From: Fulvia fulva
Taxonomy: Eukaryota; Ascomycota; Dothideomycetes; Mycosphaerellales; Mycosphaerellaceae
Assembly (NCBI RefSeq): GCF_020509005.1
Contig: NC_063012.1
Location: 10,788,001 to 10,852,000, forward strand
Length of the DNA stretch: 64,000 nucleotides
Direction: 5' to 3'
How positions within the stretch are numbered: position 1 is the first letter of the stretch; each line of letters opens with the position of its first letter. The position numbers and the translations under genes were made by a program. This document shows positions 27,762-39,157 of the stretch, one piece after another. The notes beneath the pieces are model-generated. The model saw only the letters and a list, made by a program, of their open reading frames with translations. It did no database searches and was not told where the DNA came from.

Positions 27762-30347
27762 ATGGCGGCCTTCTTCATCACTTCTGCCTTGGCATTGGCA
27801 GGCTCGGCTGTTGCGCAGCTCGAAGGTCGAGGCTTTCCAGATTGTGGCAATGGACCGTTGAAGAATAACACTGTTTGCGATACTACCGCGGACCCATTGA
27901 CGAGAGCGACTGCTTTGATCAATGCCTTTACATTGCAGGAAAAGGTACGTACTGAAGGGTCAATGGCATCGTCTGTCTCAGACATGTCTGATACCATCTA
28001 CTGAGACGTTGTCACGCGGTTCTCGGCCATAGCTAACACACTTCTGTCTGGCAGCTCAACAACACTGGCTCGACTTCTCCCGGAGTTCCTCGACTTGGAC
28101 TACGCGCCTACACATGGTGGCAAGAAGCACTGCATGGTGTTGCAGATTCGCCGGGTGTTAACTTCTCGGACTCTGGGCCATTCCGCTATGCAACATCGTT
28201 CCCACAGCCGATCTTGATGGGAGCTGCGTTCGACGATGATTTGATCCGAGACGTGGCTACGGTCATTTCTACCGAAGCTAGAGCTTTCAATAACGATGAT
28301 CGTGCTGGGTTGGACTTTTGGACTCCAAATGTATGAAACCCTATCAGCTCTTTGAGACTGTAGCTATTGCTGACAACCTGTTCATTAGATCAATCCATTC
28401 AAAGATAGTAGATGGGGTCGTGGCCAAGAGACCCCAGGAGAGGACCCATATCACCTTTCCAGTTATGTCGCTGCTTTGATTGAAGGCCTGCAGGGTGATC
28501 GCAACGACAAGTACAAGCGATTGGTTGCCACTTGCAAGCACTTTGTGGCATACGACTTGGAGAACTGGAACGGCAATTATCGGTACCAGTTCGATGCGCA
28601 GGTCAACCAGCAAGATCTCGTAGAGTACTACATGCCAGCATTCCAGCAGTGTGCCAGAGATTCCAATGTGGGTGCATTCATGTGCAGCTATAACGCTCTG
28701 AACGGCGTGCCTACGTGTGCGGACCCTTGGTTACTGCAGACTATTCTTCGCGAGAAGTGGAACTGGACTTCAGAGCAACAGTGGGTCACGTCCGATTGTG
28801 ACTCAATTCAGAACGTTTACCTTCCACATGAGTATGGATCCTCTCGCGAGGAAGCGGTTGCGTTAAGTCTCAAAGCTGGAACCGATATCGATTGTGGGAC
28901 ATACTACCAAGAGCATTTGCCTGGAGCATACGAGCAAGGCTTGATCAACGTCACGGACTTGGACACCGCCCTGATCCGTCAATACTCCTCCCTCGTACGT
29001 CTTGGCTACTTTGATGGTGACGCTGTGCCATACCGGAGCCTAGCCTGGGACGATGTCAACACACCACACGCGCAACAGCTAGCTCACAAAGCCGCCGTGG
29101 AAGGCATCACTCTGCTGAAGAACGATGGACTACTGCCACTCCCAATCAGCAACGGCACCAGCATCGCCTTGATCGGACCCTGGGCCAATGCCACAGAGCA
29201 AATGCTCGGCAATTACGACGGCATTCCTCCCTACTTCCACTCGCCCCTCTACGCTGCTCAACAAACTGGTGCGACCGTAAACTACGCTGCCGGACCCGGG
29301 ACACTCGACCCAACGACGAACTCATGGCTCAACGTCTGGGCCGCTGCCAACAAGTCGGATATCATCGTCTTCGCCGGCGGTATCGACAACTCCGTCGAAG
29401 CCGAGGAGATGGACCGTGTCACTATCGCTTGGTCCGCACCACAACTTGACATGATCGGACAGCTCGCCACATACGGCAAGCCGGTCATTGTCTTGCAGAT
29501 GGGAGCCGGACAACTCGACAGTACACCACTCATCAACAATGCCAACGTTTCAGCCCTCCTATGGGGCGGCTACCCAGGTCAAGACGGCGGCGTTGCCCTC
29601 TTCGACATCATCACGGGAAAATCAGCACCAGCAGGCCGCCTCCCAACAACTCAATATCCAGCCAGATACACCTCCCAAGTCCCCATGACCGACATGACGC
29701 TCCGTCCCAACAGCACCACTGGCTCTCCCGGCCGAACCTACATGTGGTACAACGAAGTCCCCGTCTTCGAATTCGGCTACGGTCTCCACTACACCAACTT
29801 CACCGCCAGTATCGAAACCCCATCATCACCATCTTCCTACTCCTACTCCAACTCCAACTCCAACTCCGCATCATCCGCGTCCTACGACATCTCAACCCTA
29901 ACAACAACCTGCACAACCCCCTACCCAGACCTCTGCCCCTTCACCACCTTCCCCATAACCATCACAAACACCGGCACCACCGAATCCGACTACGTTGCTC
30001 TCGGCTTCCTCGCCGGCACCCACGGTCCCGCTCCGCGTCCCAACAAGCGTCTAGTGTCCTACCAGCGACTCCACAACCTCACCGCTGGCGAGTCTCAGAC
30101 GGCACATTTGAACTTGACGCTGGGGAGTCTTGCGAGAGTTGATGAGATGGGGAATAAGGTGTTGTATCCGGGGGAGTATGCGTTGCTGGTGGATACGCAG
30201 CCGCTCGCGATGGTGAATTTCACGTTGGGCGGTGAGGAGAAGGTGTTGGATGAGTGGCCGCAGCCGCCGGCGGATAGGGTTAAGTTTCCGAGGGCGAAGG
30301 ATCAGTACTTTGTGGGTGGGTATGGGAGTGAGCAGGTCTTGGAGTAA
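27762..30347 (+). CDS. secreted GH3 beta-1,4-xylosidase
   Basis: Exons 27762-27944, 28055-28330 and 28389-30347 give 805 aa. The enzyme removes xylose from xylo-oligosaccharides outside the cell. A signal peptide (MAAFFITSALALAGSAVAQ) precedes FPDCGNGPLKNNTVCD, the usual start of mature fungal beta-xylosidases of the XlnD/BxlB type. YTWWQEALHGV, RWGRGQETPGEDPY, ATCKHFVAYDLENW and VTSDCDS are GH3 hallmarks; the nucleophile Asp is at about residue 289 in SDCDS. The GH3 C-terminal domain (LLKNDGLLPL, IGPWANAT, GQDGGVALFDIITGK) and a fibronectin-III-like end (FGYGLHYTNF) follow. Many NxS/T sites fit secretion. A Ser/Tyr/Asn repeat at about residues 630-645 is an unusual loop. Both introns are phase 0 with standard signals. 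Confidence 0.93.
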
Positions 30348-30521
30348 GATAGATTGATAGAGATGGTAGGATAGAGAAAAGGTCTAGAGCATGCTGCATA
30401 TGACTCCGATATTACTGTTTCGGTGCTAACTTCTTCATCACGCAAATCATGAATGTCAAGCACTACCGCATAACCTTTGACCACAGTCCAGATCCGTCCA
30501 CACAGCAGTATTCCATACGTC

Positions 30522-31787
30522 CTAACCTCTCAAAGTCACGACCCAAGTAGCCACACTACTCTGCAACTCCCGCATCGCCCCTTCTTCACGCCAGAAATGT
30601 GCAGCGCCAGCGATCTCCTGCCGTCCTGCGTGAGGAGCTTCCTTGCAAAGCTTGGTCGCCCACTGTTGTAACTTCTTCACGGAGGTGAACCCGTCTTGGT
30701 TTCCAAAGATTATGTGAACGGGAGCTTGGAGGGATAGAAGCCCTGAGGTTGATCCAGAGTGGCCGTGGAACGGGTTGTGCAGTCCGGGAAATGGGAGGCC
30801 AGGTGGGCATATCGTTGTTGTGAGGGGGAGGAGGACGGGGGAGACTAGGAGGTAAGCGGTTGTGAAATTTTGTCCCGACGAATGAGTGGAAGAAGCTGTT
30901 GTGGTCCTGTGATGCTCCGTGCTGTCGTTGGAATGGTTCCCGCTGTGGCGATGGAGGTGTGGTTTCATACGATGACCGACCTCGCGGACAACGTCGACGC
31001 TTCGCCGCGAGTCTCGACTACGGCGTCGGTCGGATGCGTCGGTTTCCTCGCCGCCGAAGGTGACAGGAGATGCCATGTGGTGAGGCGAGTGTGGTGACGA
31101 TGGTATGAGGTTCCGTCCTCTGATGGGGCTTTGGACCTCTTGGGCTATTGATTGTAATTGCGTGGCGAGTTTCCGGGCTCGAAGGATGATCTCACATGCT
31201 GCTGTCCCTCTTTCAGCAGCTTCGAAGCGATTGATGATAGATGAGACTGGTGGGAGGCGAGCCAGGATCAGGGCACCGAAAGAGTAGCCTCCAAGCAGTA
31301 TTTCGAACGGTCTCTTTGCTGGGTCGGCATAGCCAGCATTGGGTTCCGTGGTCGTCGCTGATATGATCGGTGTCAAGGCCTCCGAGTTCTGTGAGGATCC
31401 CTGGATATCCTGTAGGTAGTAGAACAGCAGTCCTACAACAGAGCAATAGTCCAGCACTTCACTGTTCCCAGTCCAGCTTGTCCGTCCAGCAGATTCGCCT
31501 GCACCTCTAAAATCAGTCAGTAAAGCTCGAAGTCTCTCTCGTCGGTCTCACCTGAAGTTGAAAGTGGCAATGATGTATCCATCGGCCAATAACGTCTCTG
31601 TCAAAGCCAGCACAACAGGATCATCGTAGCAGCCTCCGAGTGGTGGATATGGGTGCGCTAGGACCGCTCCTCGAAGTAGCTGCGTACCAGGCCTATTGGA
31701 CAGCGAATTCGTATCGTGATATATGCGACAGTCCAGTGGTGTATCGTCCTCAATCGATGGAATGGTGAAAGAATACAGTGGCTCCAT
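30522..31787 (-). CDS. alpha/beta hydrolase with disordered insertion
   Basis: Exons 31787-31552 and 30522-31506 over a 45-nt intron (GTGAGA...CTGAC...TTTAG) give 406 aa. The N terminus shows the strand-turn AVLAHPYPPLGGCYDDPVV and FNFRGAGESAGR. The nucleophile elbow is LLGGYSFGALI with the expected Ser, and HIIFGNQDGFTS and GAAHFWRE look like the Asp and His parts of the triad. It is a soluble serine hydrolase of the dienelactone-hydrolase/alpha-beta type; the substrate is unknown. Between the elbow and the acid residue lies a stretch of about 110 residues rich in Ser, His and Arg, probably a disordered loop. It is also conceivable that this loop hides an unspliced intron, but no good splice pair removes it. 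Confidence 0.8.
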
Positions 31788-32192
31788 GTTCACATGAAAT
31801 CCGGGTCTCGGATTGCTGCATGCCAATATCTTAAGTGTTGCATGTTGGCACTTTATGACCATGTGAAGGGTTCTCTTGCAGATCCTATAGCCATTGATTG
31901 ATCCTGCTACCGATCCATGTTTGAGAGATGTCGTTGTAGGAAGGTAACAAGAAAGTCAAGGGAAAGTGCGAACGTTGAAGGTGGATCACAAGCCCCACAG
32001 CGACGATCACGAGAGGAAAGACGGGAACTTGGCAGTGACAATACATCAAGGAACACAGGACTCGACGACGACACACATTCATTTCATACACCACTACAAT
32101 ACGTAGCCGCTTCATGTCTCATCTCTACATGCCTCGGGTCGCTAATGCATCTGTCATCAAAGAACGCCAAACATCCACGCCCGCCATCACCC
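31788..32192. other. intergenic, hydrolase promoter and b561 3' end
   Basis: No gene supported; the promoter of the hydrolase and the 3' end of the cytochrome b561 gene lie here. Confidence 0.4.
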
Positions 32193-35192
32193 TCACTCAA
32201 ACTCCACCCTATTGCCGGCCTTCGCAGCCTCCGCTCTCCTCGCCCTCTCTGCCCTTCTCCTTCTTCGATTATTATCGAACGCGCTAACATCTGTTCCAGT
32301 CCCCATATCGCTCTGCCCAGGGACATTGCCGGGACTACCCACCGCACCACTGCCAGCAGGGCCCGCTGCTGGCAAGAGACCACTCGGCTGTGCTTGCGGC
32401 GACTTGGACGCCTGTGGGATCTGGCCGATGGGAGGTACTGGTGGTAAGTTGAGTTCCGTGGGTGGTCGATGGCTGCCTCCCAGCGAACTCGACATGGCTG
32501 GTGGCGGCGGTACATTCGTGATAGGTTGCTGACTTGAGGGTCGGATGCCGCCGTTTCGCCTGTACCGTGAGGGTTCCTCGCCACCAGAGCTCAGACTGGA
32601 GGCTCTTCGTGAACGTCGCTCCCGCCGCCGCACTGCGCGTTCTGCTGCGGCTTCTTCTTCGCCCAATCGCCGAAGCGTGACGTGACGTCCGTCAGGATGC
32701 ATGTTGACCTTCACGCTGACTGGAGGACTGCCGGCTGAACCTACACCGCCGCTGTCGAGTCTCGAGCCTGACGCTGCAGCACTGCTGTTTCGTCGAGCGC
32801 CGCTGTGCATTCTCGTCCGAGAGTCTCTCCTCCGCGAAGGCGACTGTGACTGTGTTCTCTGGCTTAGTGGTGCGCCGACGGCTGCTGCATTGGCTGCGGC
32901 GATTGCTGCGGCTTCCGTTGCAGCAGCAGAAGTGCCGTCTTGGTAGAATTGACTTGATGACTGCTGGGCTTGGTGATGCTCGTTCATCAGTCTCAACGGG
33001 TCAGGGATGATAGCCCCTTGCGGCATCTGCAGTGAGCCTGGCTGGGGATAGTCCATTGGATTGGCCGCATGAGGTGGCGGCCCAGGTGGAGGCGGAGGCA
33101 GATTGTACGGCAGTTGCTGCTGCTGTTGCTGGGTCTGAACGATATTCTGGGTGAAACCTTGGCCATCCATGTTTGAGAGACCACCACCAGAAGATGGAAT
33201 TGTACCTGCGGCTGCTGGCAAAGGAGGATGTGATGTGTCAGGCCGGAAGGTGTGTCTTGAGAGCTCAGGGTTGCTTCCTTGCGCAGGATCTGGTCCTTCT
33301 GGCCCTGTCATCAGTGTGCCAGACATGCTCTGTCTTCTCCCGCTCGCATCTTGTGGTCTTGGGTACCGATTCGAGTTTCGACGATTGAACTTCTCCTCCT
33401 CATCCAGCTCCTGCCGTCTTATGCGGTCAGTACGCTGTTGCTCGTTACGCTCTTTCCGACGCTTGTTCCACTCGCGGAATCCAGCTGCCACACCCAGCGT
33501 AGCGATACTGTTCCTCAGCGTGTGCGAATCGTCAACGTCGTCCCTGCGAGGAGGTGCATAGCTTTCATCGTCATCATATGACATTGAATCTACGCTTGCT
33601 CTACCTGGCGGCGGTCTTCCAGTCGGCCTTCGTCCCATTGATGGTCGTGTTGGTGTCATGGGTTGGGTGTTGCCCGGGCGGTTGTTGCGTGGGTCACTGG
33701 GAGAGAACGGTGCTTGACCAGCTTGCACTCTTGAGACATCGGTCTGGCTGACCATGCTTTGATCGCCGGGTCGATAGCTCAGCTCGGAGTCCACATAACC
33801 ATCGTTGCGTCGCTTCCTACTTCCAAACATGCTCTTGACACCTTGGACTGCTGCAATGCCCGCACCTGCTCCCAGAATTCGATCGCGCCAGGTATTTGAT
33901 CGCTTGGGTGGCTGGCCTCCATACTTTTCGTCAACATACTCGTCATTCTCCCAGCTTTGCGGAGACATCACTGTCTCATCTTGCCGCCGCGGTCGGTGAC
34001 TTCCACGACTTTGAGGTCTTGCATTTGCGTATGTAGCGGGAGGTGGCACTCCCATTGGCGGGCCAGGAGGTTCTTGTGCATGACTTGGAGGGCCATATCC
34101 TGGGCCATATCCTGGGCCATATCCTGGGCCATATCCTGGGCCAGGCGGTCCATAACCAGCACCTGGTGGGCCTTGAGGAGGTCGTCCCATCGAAGATTGT
34201 GGCCGGCTCTGTCGCCCTGGAGTATCTGGTGGATAGTGACTGATCTCACTTTCTTCGTAACGATCACTTCTGCCATCTCGCCTCTTATCGCGCCGGCCTT
34301 GCCACCATTTGTATGCTCCCAGAGCTCCAGCACCTGCTAAGACCTTTCTCCCCCAATGCGACTCTCCTCTACTACTCCTACTATCTCGACTGCTGTCTCT
34401 CCTTCGTCGATTGTCCGTGACTCGCGAAGGGTCGCTGGTGACATAGCCTTCAGAGTATTCTGAGTAGTACTCTGATGGTGCTCGTGGTCCTCCAGCGCCT
34501 AGTCTAGGCTTGTTCTTGTATTCCAGGGCCAGATACAGGAAGACCAAAAGTGCGCCCCACAAAGCATACACAATGAACAGAGCCCTTGGAGATCCATACA
34601 GTGTCAACCCAAGCGCAATCTGAATGAACGCAAGCAACGCGATCGACCTTCCGAAAAGTCTGTGTATGTGCACCCTCAGCGGTATCGTAGGATGCGGTGT
34701 CTTCCTCTTGCGCTCCCTCTTAGCGAACCACCAGCCATACAAGAACTGTACAAGAATGCAAACATATATCGCAACTCCAATCCCATGATGCGGATTCGAC
34801 AAACTCCTTTCCGGTCCTACAGCAAACCATCCCAACGCCAACACCACCGTTGCCAGAAATACAGTCAGGATCTGTAGGTATATGTGCATCTTGAACGCCA
34901 GCCTCCCCTCCGTCCGAAAGAATCCAAATCGCGCAATGAAGATTGCTGCGGGGACAATGACTGCGAAAGTGATCGCTGCGACTACAGCATGACCAGTGAC
35001 CAGACTGTGGTATTGCGGTAGATCTCGAAAGCGGTTTCCCATGCCATTGTATCGCATCGTGTCGAAGTTGAGGCCTTGGAGGTTGGGCAGCAGGAAGCTG
35101 TTTCGCGATGAGTCCCAGGTGCCGTCGCCGACGAACATAGTACTACTATCGTAGGTGCTGCCGCCCGCCGGCGATATGTTGGCTGTCGACAT
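32193..35192 (-). CDS. cytochrome b561-domain membrane protein with long disordered tail
   Basis: Single exon, 999 aa. Residues about 60-240 contain five or six membrane helices in the b561/FRRS1-like pattern: HSLVTGHAVVAAITFAVIVPAAIFIARFG, KMHIYLQILTVFLATVVLALGWF, HHGIGVAIYVCILVQFLYGWWF, HRLFGRSIALLAFIQIALGLTLY and LFIVYALWGALLVFLYLAL. Conserved His residues in helices 1-4 (HSLVTGHA, KMHIY, HHGIG, HRLFG) would bind two b hemes for transmembrane electron transfer. The remaining 750 residues are low-complexity: a PGYG repeat near 350, Gln/Pro-rich tracts, an Ala-rich run and Arg/Ser stretches ending in a basic segment. There is no DOMON domain before the membrane part, so it is not the usual cellobiose-dehydrogenase-like fusion. 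Confidence 0.85.
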   Translation of the reverse strand: MSTANISPAGGSTYDSSTMFVGDGTWDSSRNSFLLPNLQGLNFDTMRYNGMGNRFRDLPQYHSLVTGHAVVAAITFAVIVPAAIFIARFGFFRTEGRLAFKMHIYLQILTVFLATVVLALGWFAVGPERSLSNPHHGIGVAIYVCILVQFLYGWWFAKRERKRKTPHPTIPLRVHIHRLFGRSIALLAFIQIALGLTLYGSPRALFIVYALWGALLVFLYLALEYKNKPRLGAGGPRAPSEYYSEYSEGYVTSDPSRVTDNRRRRDSSRDSRSSRGESHWGRKVLAGAGALGAYKWWQGRRDKRRDGRSDRYEESEISHYPPDTPGRQSRPQSSMGRPPQGPPGAGYGPPGPGYGPGYGPGYGPGYGPPSHAQEPPGPPMGVPPPATYANARPQSRGSHRPRRQDETVMSPQSWENDEYVDEKYGGQPPKRSNTWRDRILGAGAGIAAVQGVKSMFGSRKRRNDGYVDSELSYRPGDQSMVSQTDVSRVQAGQAPFSPSDPRNNRPGNTQPMTPTRPSMGRRPTGRPPPGRASVDSMSYDDDESYAPPRRDDVDDSHTLRNSIATLGVAAGFREWNKRRKERNEQQRTDRIRRQELDEEEKFNRRNSNRYPRPQDASGRRQSMSGTLMTGPEGPDPAQGSNPELSRHTFRPDTSHPPLPAAAGTIPSSGGGLSNMDGQGFTQNIVQTQQQQQQLPYNLPPPPPGPPPHAANPMDYPQPGSLQMPQGAIIPDPLRLMNEHHQAQQSSSQFYQDGTSAAATEAAAIAAANAAAVGAPLSQRTQSQSPSRRRDSRTRMHSGARRNSSAAASGSRLDSGGVGSAGSPPVSVKVNMHPDGRHVTLRRLGEEEAAAERAVRRRERRSRRASSLSSGGEEPSRYRRNGGIRPSSQQPITNVPPPPAMSSSLGGSHRPPTELNLPPVPPIGQIPQASKSPQAQPSGLLPAAGPAGSGAVGSPGNVPGQSDMGTGTDVSAFDNNRRRRRAERARRAEAAKAGNRVEFE
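34091..34143. repeat. 12-bp tandem repeat, about 4.4 units
   Basis: Unit GGCCATATCCTG repeated four times exactly plus a partial unit. On the coding (minus) strand it encodes repeated Pro-Gly-Tyr-Gly in the cytochrome b561 protein. Its near-perfect identity suggests recent expansion. Confidence 0.9.
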
Positions 35193-35943
35193 GGTGGTTG
35201 ATCCGTCGGCCTGTCGAAGGCGACGATGTTGTGGTGGGCTATCAGTAGTATGGGTAGCGCTCGAGGCGCGGTCGATCGATCGTGGATAGTCTCATAAGGG
35301 CATGGCTGTCGTAAAGTCGTGTGGCTAAAAGTTCGTGATACCGTTGTGCTCTACCATCAATCGTCGACCAGTTGTCTGTACCGTCGCAGCGGGGTAGATT
35401 GTTGTTCCGCTTGGTGGACTCGAGTGCTGGATGTGTTGCGCTGTATCGCGTACTCCAGCGTATACAACAGGAATGGATATGGATGCTGAACTCTTCTCGG
35501 TCTCTGATTCTCTACTGGCGGTCAACGATGCTTGTCGGCTAGCAGTTCGTGGCTGCTGGTGCTCGTTGTTGGCACAAGATCCACTTTCAGCTCACTCGTT
35601 GCTGCACGTCGGCAGGGCAACCTCCGAAACCTTGTTGCTGACGATGGCCACGACATCCTTGCGCAGACGTGAACCGTCAGGCACGGGGACCAGTATTCAG
35701 TGACAGTGAAATACACACACATGAATGAGAGCTGGTATGATGGAGAGGACCTTTGCTCCAATGTACCACATTCCAGCTTGACACCAACCACCTGGAAACG
35801 AACCCTCGGACATAACTTCTGCCCTCGAAGCTCTGTTTGGCACAAACCGCATCAAGCCCATTGCGCTCCCGCATCCAAATCCAAACTCCAAGTCGCGTCT
35901 CCAACACCCTCACCTACACCCACCCCATCACCGCCACACAACA
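35193..35943. promoter_or_regulatory. divergent promoter of b561 protein and Nnf1
   Basis: 750 nt between two divergent starts. The last 60 nt before the Nnf1 ATG are C/A-rich, typical of a fungal leader. An open frame at 35700 overlaps it out of frame and is not supported. Confidence 0.5.
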
Positions 35944-36594
35944 ATGGCCACCGACATGGACCTCGACCATCGCCCCCCCTCCCCCGAGCTCCCCCCACCA
36001 CCAACCCTCTCCGAACCCGGCCCCCGCGCAACCGCCCTCCAAAAACTCTACAACGAAGCAATAACCCACATCCTCAAAACCTGCAACTACACCAACTTCT
36101 CCTCCTGCTTCCCAACCCCAACCACCACCGTCCCCGGCTCCATCAAAGTCCTGCACGAACAATTCACCTCCAAGCTCGGCACCTCCATGCACAAAGAATT
36201 CGCCTCGATCCTCGCGGAACGGAACGTGGTCCCCTCCCTCAACGAGCTGGATTGTTTAATCGACGATGCGAAACGGCGGAAGGCGTCCGCCAGTTCTCAG
36301 GATATGCCTGCGCCGCTGCATACGCTGCCGGCCAAGCAGCTTTATATCTCGCACTTGGCGCCGACGTTGGGGCGGTATGAGCAGGAGATGAAAGCGAGGC
36401 AGGAAGCGCTAGCGGAGGAGAATCAGGAGCTTGTTGGGAAGGTGTTGCAGCAGAGGAGGGAGATTCAGCAGTTGATGGCGGGGTTGGAGGGGGTTGTGAG
36501 GGAATTGAATGGGAGTGTTGAGGCTTTGAGTGGACAGGATTTGGAGGGGATGAGGGAGGGGATGAGGGAGGTTGATGAGGAGATGAGGGATTGA
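35944..36594 (+). CDS. NNF1: kinetochore MIND/MIS12 complex subunit Nnf1
   Basis: Single exon, 216 aa. After a Pro-rich start it shows the Nnf1/PMF1 pattern: ATALQKLYNEAITHILKTCNYTNFSSCFPT, then KVLHEQFTSKLGTSMHKEFASILAERNVVPSLNELDCLIDDAKRR. A long C-terminal coiled coil follows (RYEQEMKARQEALAEENQELVGKVLQQRREIQQL). Nnf1 joins Mis12, Dsn1 and Nsl1 to link centromeric chromatin to the Ndc80 complex. The length is normal for fungi (about 200-240 aa). The ATG is preceded by CACACAACA and gives MATDMDLD. Confidence 0.87.
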   Translation: MATDMDLDHRPPSPELPPPPTLSEPGPRATALQKLYNEAITHILKTCNYTNFSSCFPTPTTTVPGSIKVLHEQFTSKLGTSMHKEFASILAERNVVPSLNELDCLIDDAKRRKASASSQDMPAPLHTLPAKQLYISHLAPTLGRYEQEMKARQEALAEENQELVGKVLQQRREIQQLMAGLEGVVRELNGSVEALSGQDLEGMREGMREVDEEMRD

Positions 36595-36924
36595 GAGTCT
36601 TCTGGATAGATGGATGGTGCGTGGGCTATGGTGTTTGGAATGGCAGGCTGATGAGGGCAGGGTTGGAGTATGGGAGTCTTTTGGCGTTTTGGGAACGATA
36701 CCCTGGAGGTGGTTTTGATCAATGGACCGAAGGAGCTGGGTAAGCCCTCAAACAGATGATGCGAATTGTATCGATGGAATGTGGAACGAGACTGCGATGG
36801 ATGACCTCGCTTCATTCAGTTTCAAATGGCATAATCTCAGCCACTACAATTACTGCACTATCCTCCCCAACGCCTCGCTTGCTTCATAAATGCATCATCC
36901 CAATGCTCGACCCATCCACAACAC
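36595..36924. other. intergenic, convergent 3' ends
   Basis: 330 nt between Nnf1 and the WD40 gene, with no gene supported. Holds both 3' ends. Confidence 0.45.
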
Positions 36925-39157
36925 CTAGAGCTTAACACCCCACACACCCCTTCCAGCACAAACACCAAGCCAATCGCCACCTTGTTGGGTCAAGGTACTC
37001 TGCGGCGACCATGAAACATTGGCAACCTCATACTCGCATCTCCAGCTCGCGAAAGGCCCCTTGGCTGTTGGTTCGCCGCCAGTTCCGTTCCCGTTCGCGG
37101 CTGGCGGCACGGAGGCCTGGTTTTGAGAGTTGAGGAGGTCCCAGATCAGGACCGTGCTGTCGTCGGCTCCTGATGCTAGCATGCCTCTTCGACTTGGGTT
37201 CCATTCTATGCTTCGGAGATCTGCTTGGTGTCCGCGAAGTTCTAGAAGTGCTGTGCCGGGTTGTCGCACGTCTAGGATGCGAATCAGGTTGCTGTCTGCA
37301 GCGAAAGTTGCTAGCAGGTGTGCGTCGTGCGGCGATGCTGCTAGGCGCAAAAGTGGAGGAGCTGGTGATAACGTCTGTCCGCCTTTGGTTGGGGATGAGG
37401 CTGTTGGGGATGAAGCTGCGCGGTCGTTAGTACAGCCTGGACCTAAGAGTATGGCATAACTTACACTTGTCGCCTTTCTCTGCCGGCTCGTAGATGATTG
37501 TCGAGTGTTCCAGGCTTCGTAAGTCGAACATGCGGACACTGCCGTCAGCTCCACATGATACGAACACATCCACAGAGCCGGCACAGAACCGCACATCAAA
37601 GACCTCTTTGTCGTGTGCAATGAGCTGGGTCTTTGCGGTTAGCGTCGGTATGTCCCATATCGTGCATGTAGTGTCTATCGATGAAGTGATGATCAATTTT
37701 GGTGAAAGCGTGTTCCAGTCGAGCGACGTCAAAGGTGCGGTGTGCTCTGGCGTTTTGCTGTTGGACAACAGCGCCAAAGGTTGCAGCTTTTGTGGCGCTG
37801 GTTCTCTTGTGTTGGCACTCGCGCTTCGGTTGATGCTGCTCGTTGAATGCGGTGTCCCGGGCGCAGGAAGGCTCCATAATCGCAAGTGGTCACCACTGGT
37901 TGCCAACAAATCTGTGCTCGTTTTCTGGGTACTCGGCGGTTCCCATAGTATCCTTGTCACTGGATACGCGCACGTCGCTTCTGCCACTTTTGTGTATTCC
38001 AGCCCATACGGTGCTCCTCCATGCCCGCTCGTCTCTTGAGGCGTGATTTGTGTATCGAGGATTTGTATAAAGTTGTGCGGATCTTCCAAATAGCTGCCCA
38101 CTGCCATCTTTCCAGCGCTGTTTCCACCGGGTACAGGCCATTTGCACCAGTCATAGGCGTATGTCGGAAACGGCGCTAGGTAATTGGAATTCGTTGGCGA
38201 ATCTGAATAGCTGAAGAATGCTGTCCCTTGTGGACCTTCGTTGGCGTCTGAGATCGCCCGTGATCGTATGTCTGTGAGATTCAGAGGGCTGTGAGAAGGA
38301 CCAGTGGAGGGCGTATGCGCATTCGAGAGGTTGTACGCTTTGGGATTGGACGTCACGGGTGTTTGTGTGGGCGTCTGGTTGAAGGGAATGTACTTGTGCG
38401 TGCCGTCCATGTTGCCCGGACTGCTACGTGAATGGCTATGCAGTGTGTTGGTACGCGACGGCGGTTGTGCTTGCGCATTTGCGTACTGCGAGGCATTCGA
38501 TTGCAACGGTGGTTGCTGCATGGCGGGGAATGTGGTGGGCGCCGTGTACGATGTCGCTGGTCTCGAGGCGCCGCCCGCAGGCTGCAGAGAGCCTGGTAGG
38601 GTACTGTTCAATGCGGACCCGGCGTTGGAGGGCAGGATACTCGAGGAGTGCGAGTGGGAGCCCAGCGGCGTGGCTTGCTGCACACTGAAAGACGGCGCAG
38701 CGCTGCCCGAGTACGCCAAGTCCTGGAAAGATTGTGTTTGCTGCTGCTGGGGCGTGCTGTATCCTTGCAGTGGCGGTGCGTTGGAGGGTATGCGAAAGTC
38801 TGCAGATGCTCGTTGTGTGTGCGTGCTCCGGGGAGTATTAATATTGAATTGCTGGGACTCGTTGGGCAGCGTTGATCCCGACGCTGACAATGGCGCCGAC
38901 GACGTATCGTTCCCCCCTCTCCCACTGTTCAGGTGCTGGGCCATATCATCTTGACCTCTACTGCTGCTGTATGAGTTCGCGTCGCTACCCTGCGCGAAGG
39001 TGTCTGTTCCTGCAGAGGTGGTGCCTGAGGAGACTCCCGCCGCAGATCGAAGGTTTGGGGCGGCAACCGCTCCCAATCCTAGCGCAGATTGGAGGAGACC
39101 TGACGAAGTGCTCGGTACTTGCTGCCCTTGTTCATGGAGATGAGCATGGAATGGCAT
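36925..39157 (-). CDS. DCAF7/TTG1-like WD40 protein with long low-complexity N terminus
   Basis: Exons 39157-37465 and 37415-36925, joined over a 49-nt intron (GTAAGT...ACTAAC...GCGCAG), give 727 aa. The first 330 residues are Ser/Gln/Thr-rich and look disordered. The WD40 part begins YAYDWCKWPV and shows SYLEDPHNFIQILD, ATCAYPVTRILWEP, LLATSGDHLRLWSL, LTSLDWNTLSPKLIITSSIDTTCTIWDI, FDVRFCAGSVDVFVSCGADGSVRMFDLR, LRSIEWNPSRRGMLASGADDSTVLIWDL and a final VSWSPQ...GVWGVKL. This order is that of HAN11/DCAF7 (plant TTG1), a scaffold for kinases and CUL4 ligases. The start ATG 39157 is chosen because the frame further upstream has no ATG. The N-terminal extension is longer than in animal orthologues, which are about 340 aa. 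Confidence 0.87.

Noticed and set aside
34091..34143. CRISPR-like array
   Set aside because: The 12-bp units are contiguous, without spacers, and encode a PGYG repeat in a coding sequence.
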